The notes under the pieces were generated by a model. The model did no database searches. It was not told the DNA's origin and was given only the letters and a program-made list of their open reading frames with translations. The translations under genes and the position numbers were made by a program. From Dyadobacter sp. (GTDB lineage Bacteria > Bacteroidota > Bacteroidia > Cytophagales > Spirosomataceae): a DNA stretch of 64,000 nt. The stretch is taken from NCBI RefSeq assembly GCF_017744695.1, contig NZ_JAGIAS010000005.1, forward strand, positions 248,001-312,000, in the 5' to 3' direction. Positions 35,801 to 43,515 of the stretch are shown piece by piece; positions within the stretch are counted from its first letter, which is position 1, and each line of letters starts with the position of its first letter.

Positions 35801-36072
35801 GGATCAGCAGGGCTAACCTCTACGATGGCAGCTACATTTACCTGCGTGAGGTGCGGCTGGGCTGGTACCTACCCGATAGCTGGGCGCAGAAGATCCGGAT
35901 GCAGGCATTGCGCGTGACGCTTACCGGACGGAATCTTTGGTTGATCAAAAGCAATGCGCCGAATGTTGACCCTGCCAACATTACCAATTCCATCAGCAAT
36001 CAGATCGGCTTTGAAGGTGGGGCATTGCCAGCCGTGCGAAGCTATGGTGTGAACCTGAATGTTACTTTCTGA
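32809..36072 (+). CDS. SusC/RagA-family TonB-linked outer membrane protein
   Basis: This 1087-residue importer has a signal peptide (cleavage near AAGQ) and a carboxypeptidase-like domain beginning RRVKGRVTDESNAGIPGVSVLVKG. The plug contains SLGEVVVTALGVQRSTRNVGYAVQQ and NNALFIVDGVPM, and the barrel ends in LNVTF. The GVQRSTRNVGYA form of the plug is the one usually paired with SusD-like_2 partners, and the next gene (22 bases on) is of that type. The substrate is not evident. The following genes (metallo-beta-lactamase fold and alpha/beta hydrolase) may belong to the same locus. Confidence 0.95.
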   Translation: MAQSIRSCLSVLLAMLFCVYEAAGQDRRVKGRVTDESNAGIPGVSVLVKGTNNGTNTDADGKFSIALSAGSHVLTVSSIGHVTQDVNVPAGMTEVTVKLKADIKSLGEVVVTALGVQRSTRNVGYAVQQIDGGGIQEAREVNYINSLQGKLAGVQIGGNSGSMGGSSRVTIRGLKSISGNNNALFIVDGVPMANMNLNSYGVTGGQGTGGGGYDYGNPAQLINPNDVENISVLKGAAATALYGSRGQNGVIYITTKTGKGSGKLSLNYDLNIQADQVSLLPKFQNLYGGGGSSSFTKLYVNQNPSGFLPGGGTYDDGDGKGRYDLIPDYGTDESWGPKMEGQLVRHYWSWDQDRNNPNFGKTAPWSAHPDNAKDFFKTGVTFSNNLSVASSGDNGSIRFSAGQTKQNFIYPGSNLNRFFISLNTVYKFTDKFTFSGGINYVNDHSKGRPGTGFFGNNPMLFYVMFGQRQIADAYLRNYKYADGTEQSWNRTAWNIQKPAFTQNPYWNQYENYNTDQNNRYFGNAGLTYKLTDWLSADVRVFSDYLNHLDEVRSAKGFFVGSYAKRAVINNENNYQGTLNVNKSFADSKFTLEAVAGGNILRIKSSIDAGNTNGGLQNPMVYVLQNSVTPATVSNSYGNKQINSVFGSVTLGYNKYLYLTATGRNDWASTLKQTGNYSYFYPSVSGSFIFSDLITDLKWLTLGKARLSYARVGNDADPYSVSRYYDYVAPFDTYPLQSTSDKLFNSRLKPELSSETEAGVDFKFFNDRLGANFTYYNRKTKNQIWNVQIPSESGFTTKVVNGGTVQNKGIELTLSATPVMTTHFSWRVGLNFSKNKNIVLDLNSTGDNIAGIERFIIGTERRTNKVSMVAQKGMSLGTMLGTDYVYDSKGNRTVADNGTYNVTATPVIIGDANPDFIGGLSNMLSYKNFYLSALVDFQKGGDFFSYTNLYGNKSGMLKETAENGIRENGVINPGVKADGSPNDIAVAARTHFNADGGNRISRANLYDGSYIYLREVRLGWYLPDSWAQKIRMQALRVTLTGRNLWLIKSNAPNVDPANITNSISNQIGFEGGALPAVRSYGVNLNVTF

Positions 36073-36093
36073 TCCGGCTTTAAATCGAATGAT

Positions 36094-37536
36094 ATGAAAA
36101 ACAAGATATTACTTCTACTCGCGATCCTGCTGGGCTTTACGGGTTGCGACAATTTCGAATCGCTGAATACCGACCCGGCGCGGTCGAGTGAAACGCAGCC
36201 GGAATTTCTTCTTTCCAATGCAGAAAAGCGTGCTTGCGACTTGATGTATGACACCTATTTCAACGGGCGGATCGGCATGGAGCTTTCGCAATACTGGATG
36301 GGTACCGACAAAACTTCCGACGGGCGCTTCCTGTTTACCAACGACGGCCTCTGGGCAGGGCTTTATGCCGGCCCCTTGATGGATTTGAAGGAGATTAGCA
36401 ACTACTATGACCGGCATCCCGCAGAAAAAAGCGCCCATACCCTGGCCGTTGCCGAGATCCTGAAAGCCTGGATTTTTCACGTGCTTACCGACGTGTATAT
36501 CGATATTCCTTACACGCAGGCATTGCAGGGCGAAAGCATTCCCCAACCGGTATTTGATCAGGGAAGGGATGTTTACACAGCGTTGCTTAGCTCCCTGAAA
36601 ACGCAGATCGATGTGCTTTCCGGTGCGTCTTCCGGAGTGATCCGCGGGGACATTATTGCCAAAGGTGATGCGCAGCAATGGATCAGGATCGCGAACGCGT
36701 TACGCATGCGCATCGCGATGCGTATGGCCGACGCCGCGCCGGCGGAAGCGAAGACCGTTATCGAAGATGCCGTCAAAAATACGTTGACCGGAACCGCACA
36801 AGACGTGTATTTCCCATATAATGTGGCTACCACGAGCAACCGCTTTCCATATAATGATGTCGAACGTCCATTGGTGGAGTTTGCCGTTACTTCTACGCTG
36901 GTGGAATATCTGCAGTCGGTCGACGACCCGCGCCTGCCGATTTTTGCACGGCCGGATGAAACCAATGGCAAATACATTGGCAAAGTTTACGGTACAGAGG
37001 CCAATATGCCAACGATGATAGGCCTTTCTAAGCCGGGTGTGATTGCTTACAGCGGCTCGGCCAAGGGTTACGTGATCACTTTTGCGGAGGTGGCATTTAT
37101 CAAAGCGGAAGCTGCGGCGCGTGGGATGAATGTGGGAAATGATACGCCGGAGGCACTTTACAATGAAGCCGTGAAGGCCTCGATGGCGCAATGGGGCATT
37201 ACGGACGCGAAAGCGGTCGAAACTTATCTGAAAGCGGTGCCCTACAAGGCAGGGGCCTGGAAGAATGTGATTGGTTCGCAGAAATGGATAGCAATGTACA
37301 TGCAGGGACTGCAATCCTGGCTGGAACGCCTGCGGCTCGATCCGAAGAAGCCGGACGGCAGCGTACTATTTATCCCCCCGGCGTCGGGTAGCCTCGATCC
37401 GGACGTGACCGATGTGCCCAAACGGTTGAAATATCCCAGTAACACACGCGCCAGCAATGCACAAAACAGTGAAAGTGCTGCCAAGCGTATAGGCGGTGAT
37501 ACTCAGGCGGTGAAGAACTGGTGGGACGTCCAATGA
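36094..37536 (+). CDS. SusD-like (SusD/RagB, SusD-like_2 type) lipoprotein
   Basis: This surface lipoprotein of 480 residues has a lipobox LLGFTGC (Cys about 18). The body matches the second SusD group: NTDPARSSETQPEFLLSNAEKRACDLMYD, AEILKAWIFHVLTDVYIDIPYTQAL and the later FAEVAFIKAEAAARG, WIAMYMQGLQSWLERLR and the C-terminal RLKYPSNTRASNAQNSESAAKRIGGD. It follows SusC by 21 bases and forms its binding lid. Confidence 0.95.
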   Translation: MKNKILLLLAILLGFTGCDNFESLNTDPARSSETQPEFLLSNAEKRACDLMYDTYFNGRIGMELSQYWMGTDKTSDGRFLFTNDGLWAGLYAGPLMDLKEISNYYDRHPAEKSAHTLAVAEILKAWIFHVLTDVYIDIPYTQALQGESIPQPVFDQGRDVYTALLSSLKTQIDVLSGASSGVIRGDIIAKGDAQQWIRIANALRMRIAMRMADAAPAEAKTVIEDAVKNTLTGTAQDVYFPYNVATTSNRFPYNDVERPLVEFAVTSTLVEYLQSVDDPRLPIFARPDETNGKYIGKVYGTEANMPTMIGLSKPGVIAYSGSAKGYVITFAEVAFIKAEAAARGMNVGNDTPEALYNEAVKASMAQWGITDAKAVETYLKAVPYKAGAWKNVIGSQKWIAMYMQGLQSWLERLRLDPKKPDGSVLFIPPASGSLDPDVTDVPKRLKYPSNTRASNAQNSESAAKRIGGDTQAVKNWWDVQ

Positions 37537-37581
37537 AAATTAAGATTTTGTTAAAGCATCCTCTATCTTGATTCGGCTCCT

Positions 37582-37589
37582 TACCTTTG
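37582..37589 (+). promoter_or_regulatory. Perfect -7 element (TACCTTTG) before the 100-aa protein gene
   Basis: TACCTTTG matches TAnnTTTG exactly, 25 bases upstream of the ATG at 37615. No TTG lies at the ideal distance, the nearest being much closer or further. It may give the genes after SusD their own promoter. Confidence 0.4.
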
Positions 37590-37614
37590 GCGCCGAATTA
37601 AGTTTGGATGTGAG

Positions 37615-37917
37615 ATGACGCACGAAAAAATATTTGTTTTAGAAACCGGAAGAGCCGTGAAAGTAAAAGTGGAGGGCGTACTGGCCGACGACCTCTCGAA
37701 AGTAAGTCTCCAGGTCGATGTTTTGATCAAAGACCCGAAGGAAGAAGAGTTTCGTCCGCCTATCGGGCTGACGCACCCGAAGTACTGGAAATTGAAAAAC
37801 CTCGAACCCGAGAAAGCCAGTGCGCTGCAAATCCAGTACAGCGGCGTGCACCGGAAGCAGATTCGGAAAACTATCCGGGAGTTTGATAAATTGCATGCTT
37901 TGGAGGTACAGGACTAA
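37615..37917 (+). CDS. Hypothetical protein, 100 aa
   Basis: This small charged cytosolic protein starts MTHEKIFVLETGRAVKVKVEGVLADD and includes KEEEFRPPIGLTHPKYWKLKNL, then a basic C-terminal helix (HRKQIRKTIREFDKLHAL). The family is not recognised. It has no signal peptide. It sits between the SusD gene and a secreted metallo-beta-lactamase-fold protein 19 bases downstream, with a probable promoter of its own. Confidence 0.65.
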   Translation: MTHEKIFVLETGRAVKVKVEGVLADDLSKVSLQVDVLIKDPKEEEFRPPIGLTHPKYWKLKNLEPEKASALQIQYSGVHRKQIRKTIREFDKLHALEVQD

Positions 37918-37936
37918 TCCTTTTCAGTAAGCTAAA

Positions 37937-39196
37937 ATGAGATACACCACTATTGTAAAAACAGGCCTGGCCATTCTTTGGCTGGGCTTTTATGCGCCTA
38001 TTACTTCTGCGCAAACTGTTGGCCGGCCATTGCCGGCCTGGCAGGAGGGTGAAATGGATATTCATCATATCAACACCGGCATGGGAAATGCGACGTTCAT
38101 GATCCTGCCGGACGGTACCACGTTTCTTGTAGACGCAGGCGCGCTCGATCCCACGGAGGCCCGCACGCAAAGCCCGCGCAACACAAAGGCGAAACCCAGC
38201 GCCGAACGCCAGCCCGGCGAATGGATCGCGCGGTATATCCGCAAGGTTTCTAAAGTGCAGGTTGTCGATTATGCGTTGATGACGCACTTTCATGACGACC
38301 ATATGGGAACGCCGACGTCCATTTCCAAACGCTCCGAGCAGGGCAAGTATGCATTGGCGGGTATTACGGAGGTCGCGGAGTTTGTGCCGGTGAAAAAAAT
38401 CATCGACCGCGGCTGGCCTGATTACGCCTACCCACGACCATTAACGGATACGATGGTACGCAACTACCGGACGTTTCTTGACTGGCAGGTGAAAAACAAG
38501 GGGCTGCGTGTAGAGGTAAGCGTTCCGGGTAGGAACGATCAGATCGTGTTGCTGCATGATCCTCAGAAGTACAAAAATCTGTTCGAAGTGCGGAATATTT
38601 CGGTGAACGGCGAAATCTGGACAGGCGTTGGCACCACGACCCGCAAGCACTTCCCGGAGTTGAAAGACCTGAAACCCGAGCAATATCCCAGCGAAAACAT
38701 GTGCAGTATTGCCACCAGGATCAGCTACGGTAAGTTCGATTACTTTACCGGCGGCGATACGCCAGGTGTTTTGCAACCGGGTGTGCCTGCCTGGCATGAT
38801 GTGGAAACGCCGGTGGCGAAGGCCGTAGGTCCCGTGGATGTTCATATTCTGGATCACCACGGCAACCGTGACTCGCAGAACGACGTGCTGCTTGGGGCAT
38901 TGCGGCCACGTGTGCTGGTAATTCCGGTCTGGTCATCGGATCACCCCGGGCATGATGTGCTCGACCGCATTTATTCGCAGCGTATTTACCAGGGCGAGCG
39001 CGACGTGTTCGCTACGGATATGCTGGAAGCCAACAAGCTGGTGGTTGGCGAATTGCTCAACCGTTTGAAAAGCGATAGCGGCCACGTGGTTGTGCGGGTG
39101 GCCAATGGGGGAGATAGCTACCGGGTCTTTGTGCTTGACGACCGCGACGAGCAGCTGAAAGTCAAATCAATTCACGGTCCTTATACTTCCCGTTAA
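37937..39196 (+). CDS. Secreted metallo-beta-lactamase-fold hydrolase (ComEC/Rec2-like)
   Basis: This 419-residue protein has a signal peptide ending near TSAQ. The metallo-beta-lactamase core includes DIHHINTGMGNATFMILPDGTTFLVDAGA, the zinc motif THFHDDHMG (HxHxDH), a later DYFTGGDT and LDHHGN. This pattern resembles ComEC/Rec2-type and other competence-like hydrolases, but without the membrane channel part. It is predicted to act in the periplasm. The substrate is unknown; phosphodiesters are possible for this subgroup. It follows the 100-aa gene by 19 bases. Confidence 0.88.
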   Translation: MRYTTIVKTGLAILWLGFYAPITSAQTVGRPLPAWQEGEMDIHHINTGMGNATFMILPDGTTFLVDAGALDPTEARTQSPRNTKAKPSAERQPGEWIARYIRKVSKVQVVDYALMTHFHDDHMGTPTSISKRSEQGKYALAGITEVAEFVPVKKIIDRGWPDYAYPRPLTDTMVRNYRTFLDWQVKNKGLRVEVSVPGRNDQIVLLHDPQKYKNLFEVRNISVNGEIWTGVGTTTRKHFPELKDLKPEQYPSENMCSIATRISYGKFDYFTGGDTPGVLQPGVPAWHDVETPVAKAVGPVDVHILDHHGNRDSQNDVLLGALRPRVLVIPVWSSDHPGHDVLDRIYSQRIYQGERDVFATDMLEANKLVVGELLNRLKSDSGHVVVRVANGGDSYRVFVLDDRDEQLKVKSIHGPYTSR

Positions 39197-39357
39197 AACA
39201 GCAAGTCGGAGAGCGCACCCGGCGTTTGGCATTTGAGCTACCACGCTGTCCATTTCAAGGGCTGTTTCGCCGATTTGGGTGTTATCCTGATTTCCCGTGC
39301 TGGTATGTGAATCTACTTTTGACCCGTCAATCATTCACATACCAAACAATTAAAGTA

Positions 39358-40308
39358 ATGAAAATCAACACGGGTGTTTCTTTTAAATCTGTACTCTTCT
39401 CGGCCTTACTGGCATTCGGACTTGTTTCCTGCAATAACGACGAGGCTTCCGGCAATCAACCTGCACCGGTTGCGGTGGACTACCACCAAACGGCTAAAAC
39501 ACAATTTGTAGAAGCAGGGGGCGTAAAATATGCTTACCGTATTCTGGGCGACCAGGCGGGGATTCCGTTGGTGTTGCTGGCATCGCTCGGAAGCTCGATG
39601 GACGACTGGGACCCTGCAATTACCAACGGGCTGGCTCAGAAACATAAAGTGATTTTGTTTGATAACAGGGGTGTGGGTAGCTCCACCGGTCAGGTACCTG
39701 CTACAATCGCGGACATGGCTGCCGATGCTGTGGTATTTATGAAAGCAATGGGCTTTACCAAAGTGGATCTGATGGGTTTCTCGATGGGTGGTTTTATCAC
39801 CCAACAAATCCTGCTCACCGAGCCGGGCATGGTCCGTAAAGCCATTCTGACCGGAACCGGGCCGAAGGGGAGCGAAGGGCTTGCCAATTTGCCGAACATC
39901 ATCGCGTCGACGGCCAACCTTACTCCTGAGGAAACGTTCCTGACATTCGGTTTCACCAAATCCGAAGCCAGCCTGAAAGCGGGGAAAGCGTCGTATGAGC
40001 GCGTTCAACAACGTAAAACGGACCGTGACCAGGCTTTGAGCCAACAGGCGGGCGGCGCGCAACTGGGCGCGGTACTTGCCTGGGCCAAGCCTTACCCGAA
40101 TGCATTGAATGAACTGAAAGCGATTCAGCAGCCGGTACTGTATGTGCAGGGGAAAAATGATGTGCCTGTTCCGGTGATCAATGCTATCAATGCCTCACAA
40201 AGTATTCCCAATGCTAATCTGGTGGTTTATCCCGATGCTGGCCACGCGGCATTCTATCAATATGCAGACCGGTTTGTGCAAGAAGCAAATGATTTTCTGG
40301 GAGAATAA
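39358..40308 (+). CDS. Alpha/beta hydrolase lipoprotein
   Basis: The ATG at 39358 starts a lipoprotein signal (LLAFGLVSC); the frame upstream to 39226 is non-coding. The mature protein is an alpha/beta hydrolase with LLASLGSSMDDWDP, the DNRGVGSSTG turn, the nucleophile GFSMGG (Ser about 142) and the catalytic His in DAGHAAFYQ (about 296). It resembles the 3-oxoadipate enol-lactonase/haloperoxidase-like group, but the envelope location makes a general esterase or lactonase role more likely. It has about 316 residues. It lies 160 bases after the metallo-beta-lactamase gene. Confidence 0.92.
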   Translation: MKINTGVSFKSVLFSALLAFGLVSCNNDEASGNQPAPVAVDYHQTAKTQFVEAGGVKYAYRILGDQAGIPLVLLASLGSSMDDWDPAITNGLAQKHKVILFDNRGVGSSTGQVPATIADMAADAVVFMKAMGFTKVDLMGFSMGGFITQQILLTEPGMVRKAILTGTGPKGSEGLANLPNIIASTANLTPEETFLTFGFTKSEASLKAGKASYERVQQRKTDRDQALSQQAGGAQLGAVLAWAKPYPNALNELKAIQQPVLYVQGKNDVPVPVINAINASQSIPNANLVVYPDAGHAAFYQYADRFVQEANDFLGE

Positions 40309-40334
40309 ACCTGTTTCATAACCTGAAAACCAGC

Positions 40335-40367
40335 GTGCCGTTCGGACATTTCCCGGGCGGCACTTTT
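40335..40367 (+). terminator. Hairpin with T-tract after the alpha/beta hydrolase gene
   Basis: GTGCCG (40335-40340) pairs with CGGCAC (40358-40363), enclosing a GC-rich loop, and is followed by TTTT. It begins 26 bases after the hydrolase stop. Confidence 0.55.
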
Positions 40368-40419
40368 GCTTATACACAGATGGTTAGGTCTCCGCACGAT
40401 AAACGGTATTTTATTTGCT

Positions 40420-40449
40420 TTGAAACCGGGAAACGGTGCAATATATTTG
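40420..40449 (+). promoter_or_regulatory. Consensus Bacteroidota promoter for the small membrane-protein pair
   Basis: TTG at 40420-40422 and TATATTTG at 40442-40449 match the -33/-7 consensus exactly, with 19 bases between them. Transcription should start about 33 bases before the ATG at 40489. Confidence 0.7.
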
Positions 40450-40488
40450 GTTGAAACAAAGGCGATTAATCAACTAAACGACATTTTT

Positions 40489-40704
40489 ATGGGCCCGATA
40501 AATTATGAAGAGTTGACCAATTATTTTTCCTGGGCTGTGCTGATCGGCACGGGGAGTTGGGGGGTGTATTCTGTTGTTAAAGCTCTTTCTATTTTTTTCA
40601 AGGATGAAGTTACATTCTATAACCCTGAGAATGGCAAGACGATCACATTCAGAAAACATCCCCCGAAAGATTTTGACAAAGAAATGTTAGATTTTTGGAA
40701 ATAA
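40489..40704 (+). CDS. Small single-span membrane protein, 71 aa
   Basis: Starting at the ATG 40489 (MGPINYEELTNYF), this protein has one hydrophobic segment (SWAVLIGTGSWGVYSVVKALSIFF) and a basic C-terminal tail (GKTITFRKHPPKDFDKEMLDFWK). The longer frame from 40366 lies upstream of the predicted transcript start. The stop codon TAA is directly followed by the ATG of the next gene, indicating coupled translation. The function is unknown. Confidence 0.65.
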   Translation: MGPINYEELTNYFSWAVLIGTGSWGVYSVVKALSIFFKDEVTFYNPENGKTITFRKHPPKDFDKEMLDFWK

Positions 40705-41064
40705 ATGTACTTACAGAAGAGCAGGAAAAGGAGCCCGGTTAATAAAGCTAACAGTACTGTTACTGCGGTTGCCTCGTTCTATTCCACACTATTTCTTCAA
40801 CTTCCAGAATTTGGGTTCAAAGGAGTTATCTCCGTTTGTGCGCCCGTTTTCGGGTATCTTACATTTATTGCCTGGAAATTATTGAGTGCACATGGGCGTC
40901 TGGCTTATTATGAATATGAAGCCAAAAAGCACATTGCTGAGCTGGAAATCGAGAAAGTGAAACCGGGATTATGTTGCGAGGACGTTCGGGAAATCGAATT
41001 GAGAATCAAGAATTACAGGAATGCAATTCATGAGCGGAGAATGATTGTACTGGAAGGAATATGA
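40705..41064 (+). CDS. Small membrane protein, 119 aa
   Basis: The ATG touches the stop of the preceding small gene. The product has two possible hydrophobic stretches (VTAVASFYSTLFLQL and VISVCAPVFGYLTFIAWKLLSA) followed by a charged helical tail (YYEYEAKKHIAELEIEKVK and REIELRIKNYRNAIHERRMIV). It may form a complex with the 71-residue protein. No family is recognised. The gene is lower in GC than its neighbours. Confidence 0.65.
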   Translation: MYLQKSRKRSPVNKANSTVTAVASFYSTLFLQLPEFGFKGVISVCAPVFGYLTFIAWKLLSAHGRLAYYEYEAKKHIAELEIEKVKPGLCCEDVREIELRIKNYRNAIHERRMIVLEGI

Positions 41065-41076
41065 TGCGTTTTTTCA

Positions 41077-41105
41077 AACCCCGGCACCGTTTCGGTACCG
41101 GGGTT
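41077..41105. terminator. Strong hairpin between convergent genes
   Basis: AACCCCGG-C-ACCG pairs with CGGT-A-CCGGGGTT around a TTT loop, giving 12 base pairs with one mismatch. It lies between the convergent small membrane protein and alcohol dehydrogenase genes. The flanking T-tracts are weak, but the position and stem favour a bidirectional terminator. Confidence 0.65.
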
Positions 41106-41109
41106 AATC

Positions 41110-42150
41110 TTATAAAGTGGCCAAATCAATCACAAACCGGTACCGTACGTCGCCTTTGAGCATGCGTGCGTAGGAAGCGGTGATGTCCTTGATATCAATC
41201 AGCTCGATGTCGGACACGATATTGTGCTCGGCACAGAAATCAAGCATTTCCTGTGTTTCGGCAATGCCTCCGATGCCGGAGCCTGCCATGCTGCGGCGAC
41301 CGGTCAGCAGCGAAAACGGTTGAACGGAATAGGGCTCAGTGGGCACACCTACATTGATGAGCGTTCCGTTCGTACGGAGCAGCGACAGGTACAAATCCAT
41401 GTCGTGTACGGCAGAAACGGTGTCGAGAATGAAGTCGAAGCTGCCTTTTACGGCATTGACCTGCTCGGGATCTGAAGTAACCACAAAATGATGTGCGCCT
41501 AAGTCTTTCGCTGCCTGCTCTTTGGAAGCGGAGGTGCTGAGCACGGTTACTTCGGCACCGAATGCCACACCGAATTTCACGCCCATGTGGCCAAGGCCGC
41601 CAAGGCCTAGTACAGCCAGCTTATGACCTTTGCCTACTTTCCAATGGCGAAGCGGGGAGTAGGTGGTGATCCCAGCGCACAACAATGGGGCTGTGGCTGC
41701 CAACGGCAATTTGTCCGAAACAGAAAGAACGAATTCTTCCCTTACGACAATGGTGTTCGAATAACCGCCATAAGTAGGTACGCCGCTGCGGTCGAGGTTG
41801 TTGTAGGTCTGGGTGTTTCCTTCGAGGCAGTACTGTTCCAGGCCGTCCTTGCAGTTTTCGCAAACCTGGCACGAATCGACCATACAGCCTACACCGGCAA
41901 GGTCGCCTGCTTTGAATTTTTTCACGTGTGCGCCTACCTGGACGACTTTTCCGACAATTTCATGTCCGGGTACCATCGGGAAAACGCCTGGAAACCATTC
42001 GTCCTTGATCTGGTGAAGATCGGAGTGGCAGACGCCGCAATACTGGATTTCAATCTGAACGTCATGTGCGCCGACATCTCTTCTTTCAAATTCCCACGGT
42101 GCCAAATCCGTCTCGGGTGTTTGGGCTGCGTATGCTTTTGCTTGTATCAT
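41110..42150 (-). CDS. Zinc-dependent NAD(P) alcohol dehydrogenase (YahK/cinnamyl-type)
   Basis: This medium-chain dehydrogenase of 346 residues has catalytic zinc ligands in CGVCHSDLHQ (Cys38) and GHEIVG (His63), and structural zinc cysteines at about 94, 97, 100 and 108 (CQVCENCKDGLEQYC). The cofactor motif GLGGLGHMGVKFG is intact, and the sequence AGITTYSPLRHWKVGKG is typical of the YahK/AdhC aldehyde-reductase group. It probably reduces aldehydes with NADPH in the cytoplasm. It is a single-gene transcript with its own -7 element just upstream. Confidence 0.95.
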   Translation of the reverse strand: MIQAKAYAAQTPETDLAPWEFERRDVGAHDVQIEIQYCGVCHSDLHQIKDEWFPGVFPMVPGHEIVGKVVQVGAHVKKFKAGDLAGVGCMVDSCQVCENCKDGLEQYCLEGNTQTYNNLDRSGVPTYGGYSNTIVVREEFVLSVSDKLPLAATAPLLCAGITTYSPLRHWKVGKGHKLAVLGLGGLGHMGVKFGVAFGAEVTVLSTSASKEQAAKDLGAHHFVVTSDPEQVNAVKGSFDFILDTVSAVHDMDLYLSLLRTNGTLINVGVPTEPYSVQPFSLLTGRRSMAGSGIGGIAETQEMLDFCAEHNIVSDIELIDIKDITASYARMLKGDVRYRFVIDLATL

Positions 42151-42177
42151 TTCAGAAAAAGGGGTTTAATACGATCG

Positions 42178-42185
42178 CAAAATTA
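42178..42185 (-). promoter_or_regulatory. Perfect -7 element (TAATTTTG) for the alcohol dehydrogenase
   Basis: On the minus strand TAATTTTG matches TAnnTTTG exactly, 28 bases before the ATG at 42150. No TTG lies at 19-22 bases upstream. The remainder of 42186-42495 holds no gene and no other recognised element. Confidence 0.45.
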
Positions 42186-42495
42186 GCAGCCTGTTTTCTA
42201 TCGATATTAATACTTTCAAATCATTGCTTATAGTTTTCAAACAATGCCTTTTCCTGTCCCGTTTTCGCCTACTTTGTTTTTCGTGAGTTGTATTTGTTCG
42301 GATTTAAAAAACAAGGCCCATATATCTGAAATGCCTCCTGAGTCGTTTATTAAATCATGTTGACCAGACGTATATATGTAATGCGTTCCTGCGACTATTT
42401 GGGCGCGGAACTTAATTCGTACATAGCTGCGTTACCGGCTCATAGCGAGTAATTTAGTGCGACTTAGAACTATTACAACCATTTACAGGCCTAGT

Positions 42496-43425
42496 ATGCA
42501 ATTTCGGAAGCCGGAGGCATTTGCGTTTTTCTTATCCTTATGGGGCATAAGCATGGTTTGTTGTGCCCAAAAACCCGGTTTACCCGGCATGGCCCCGTCC
42601 AAATGGATTACTTTCCGCACGACGCACGCGCCGGGGAAAGTTTACCGTTTTGCGAACGGAGGGACCAAAACCTTTACAAACGAGGAAATGTATGTCCGTG
42701 CATGGCTACCTGTTCTCAATAAAAAGAATTTCGCTGTTGTTGTCGGCCCCAACTACCGGGCCGAGCAGCTTGAATTCAAGAGTAGTGGCGAGAATCCGGT
42801 CAAAAAGTTTGAAGGTTGGAACCTCCGTACATTTGCATTGGATGTTAACTCGTTTGTCAGGCTGGATAGCACGTCCTGGCTTCTTCTGACCTCTCATATT
42901 AATAAGACGGGCAATTTTGCGATGCTTTCCGCTAAGGAAATTCCGCTGAATTACACCGTCTCGGCTTCCTATTTGAAAAGGACATCCCCCAACAAGGAAA
43001 TCGGTGCCGGGATCATTTTCAACAAAAGTTATAAATTGACCTTCCTGCCTGTTTTTGTCTTCAACTACAATCTCTCGGAGAAAGGAGGCGTCGAAATTAT
43101 GCTGCCTAAGAAAATGTCCTGGCGGCATAACCTCTCGCCCAACGATCGGCTCTATTTTAAAGCCGAGGCGGTTACGCGAACGTATTATCTTAACCGTGTG
43201 GCGGAGGGAACGCCTGACGTATGCCGCAGGATAGACGTCGATATGGGCATTTCTTATAACCGCAAGTTTGGAAATTTTGCGGGAGTGGAGGTTTTTGGCG
43301 GTTACCGCAAGAATATCTCCAATAAAATGGTGCAGGATGCCGTGCCCGTGCGTACTTCCGGCCTTGCTGCTACGGTCGAATTCTACATTCAGCCGCCCAG
43401 TTTCAGGGGTAAGGGAGGGAAATAG
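42496..43425 (+). CDS. Secreted outer-membrane-type protein, possibly DUF6268-like
   Basis: The ATG at 42496 gives a signal peptide ending near VCCAQ; the frame also opens at 42457. The rest (about 309 residues in total) is strand-rich: ALWLPV-like VRAWLPVLNKKNFAVVVGPNYR, GWNLRTFALDVNSFVRLDSTSWLLLTSHI, and GAGIIFNKSYKLTFLPVFVFNY. This resembles DUF6268 barrels that are common in Bacteroidota, but the match is from memory. No partner gene is adjacent. Confidence 0.65.
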   Translation: MQFRKPEAFAFFLSLWGISMVCCAQKPGLPGMAPSKWITFRTTHAPGKVYRFANGGTKTFTNEEMYVRAWLPVLNKKNFAVVVGPNYRAEQLEFKSSGENPVKKFEGWNLRTFALDVNSFVRLDSTSWLLLTSHINKTGNFAMLSAKEIPLNYTVSASYLKRTSPNKEIGAGIIFNKSYKLTFLPVFVFNYNLSEKGGVEIMLPKKMSWRHNLSPNDRLYFKAEAVTRTYYLNRVAEGTPDVCRRIDVDMGISYNRKFGNFAGVEVFGGYRKNISNKMVQDAVPVRTSGLAATVEFYIQPPSFRGKGGK

Positions 43426-43515
43426 GTCTTAACAATATGTTGATTTGAAGTGTTGTAAATTAACTTTCGGGTAAAGTCGGCCGGTGTAGTTTTACGCAAA
43501 CTAACCCGGATACGA

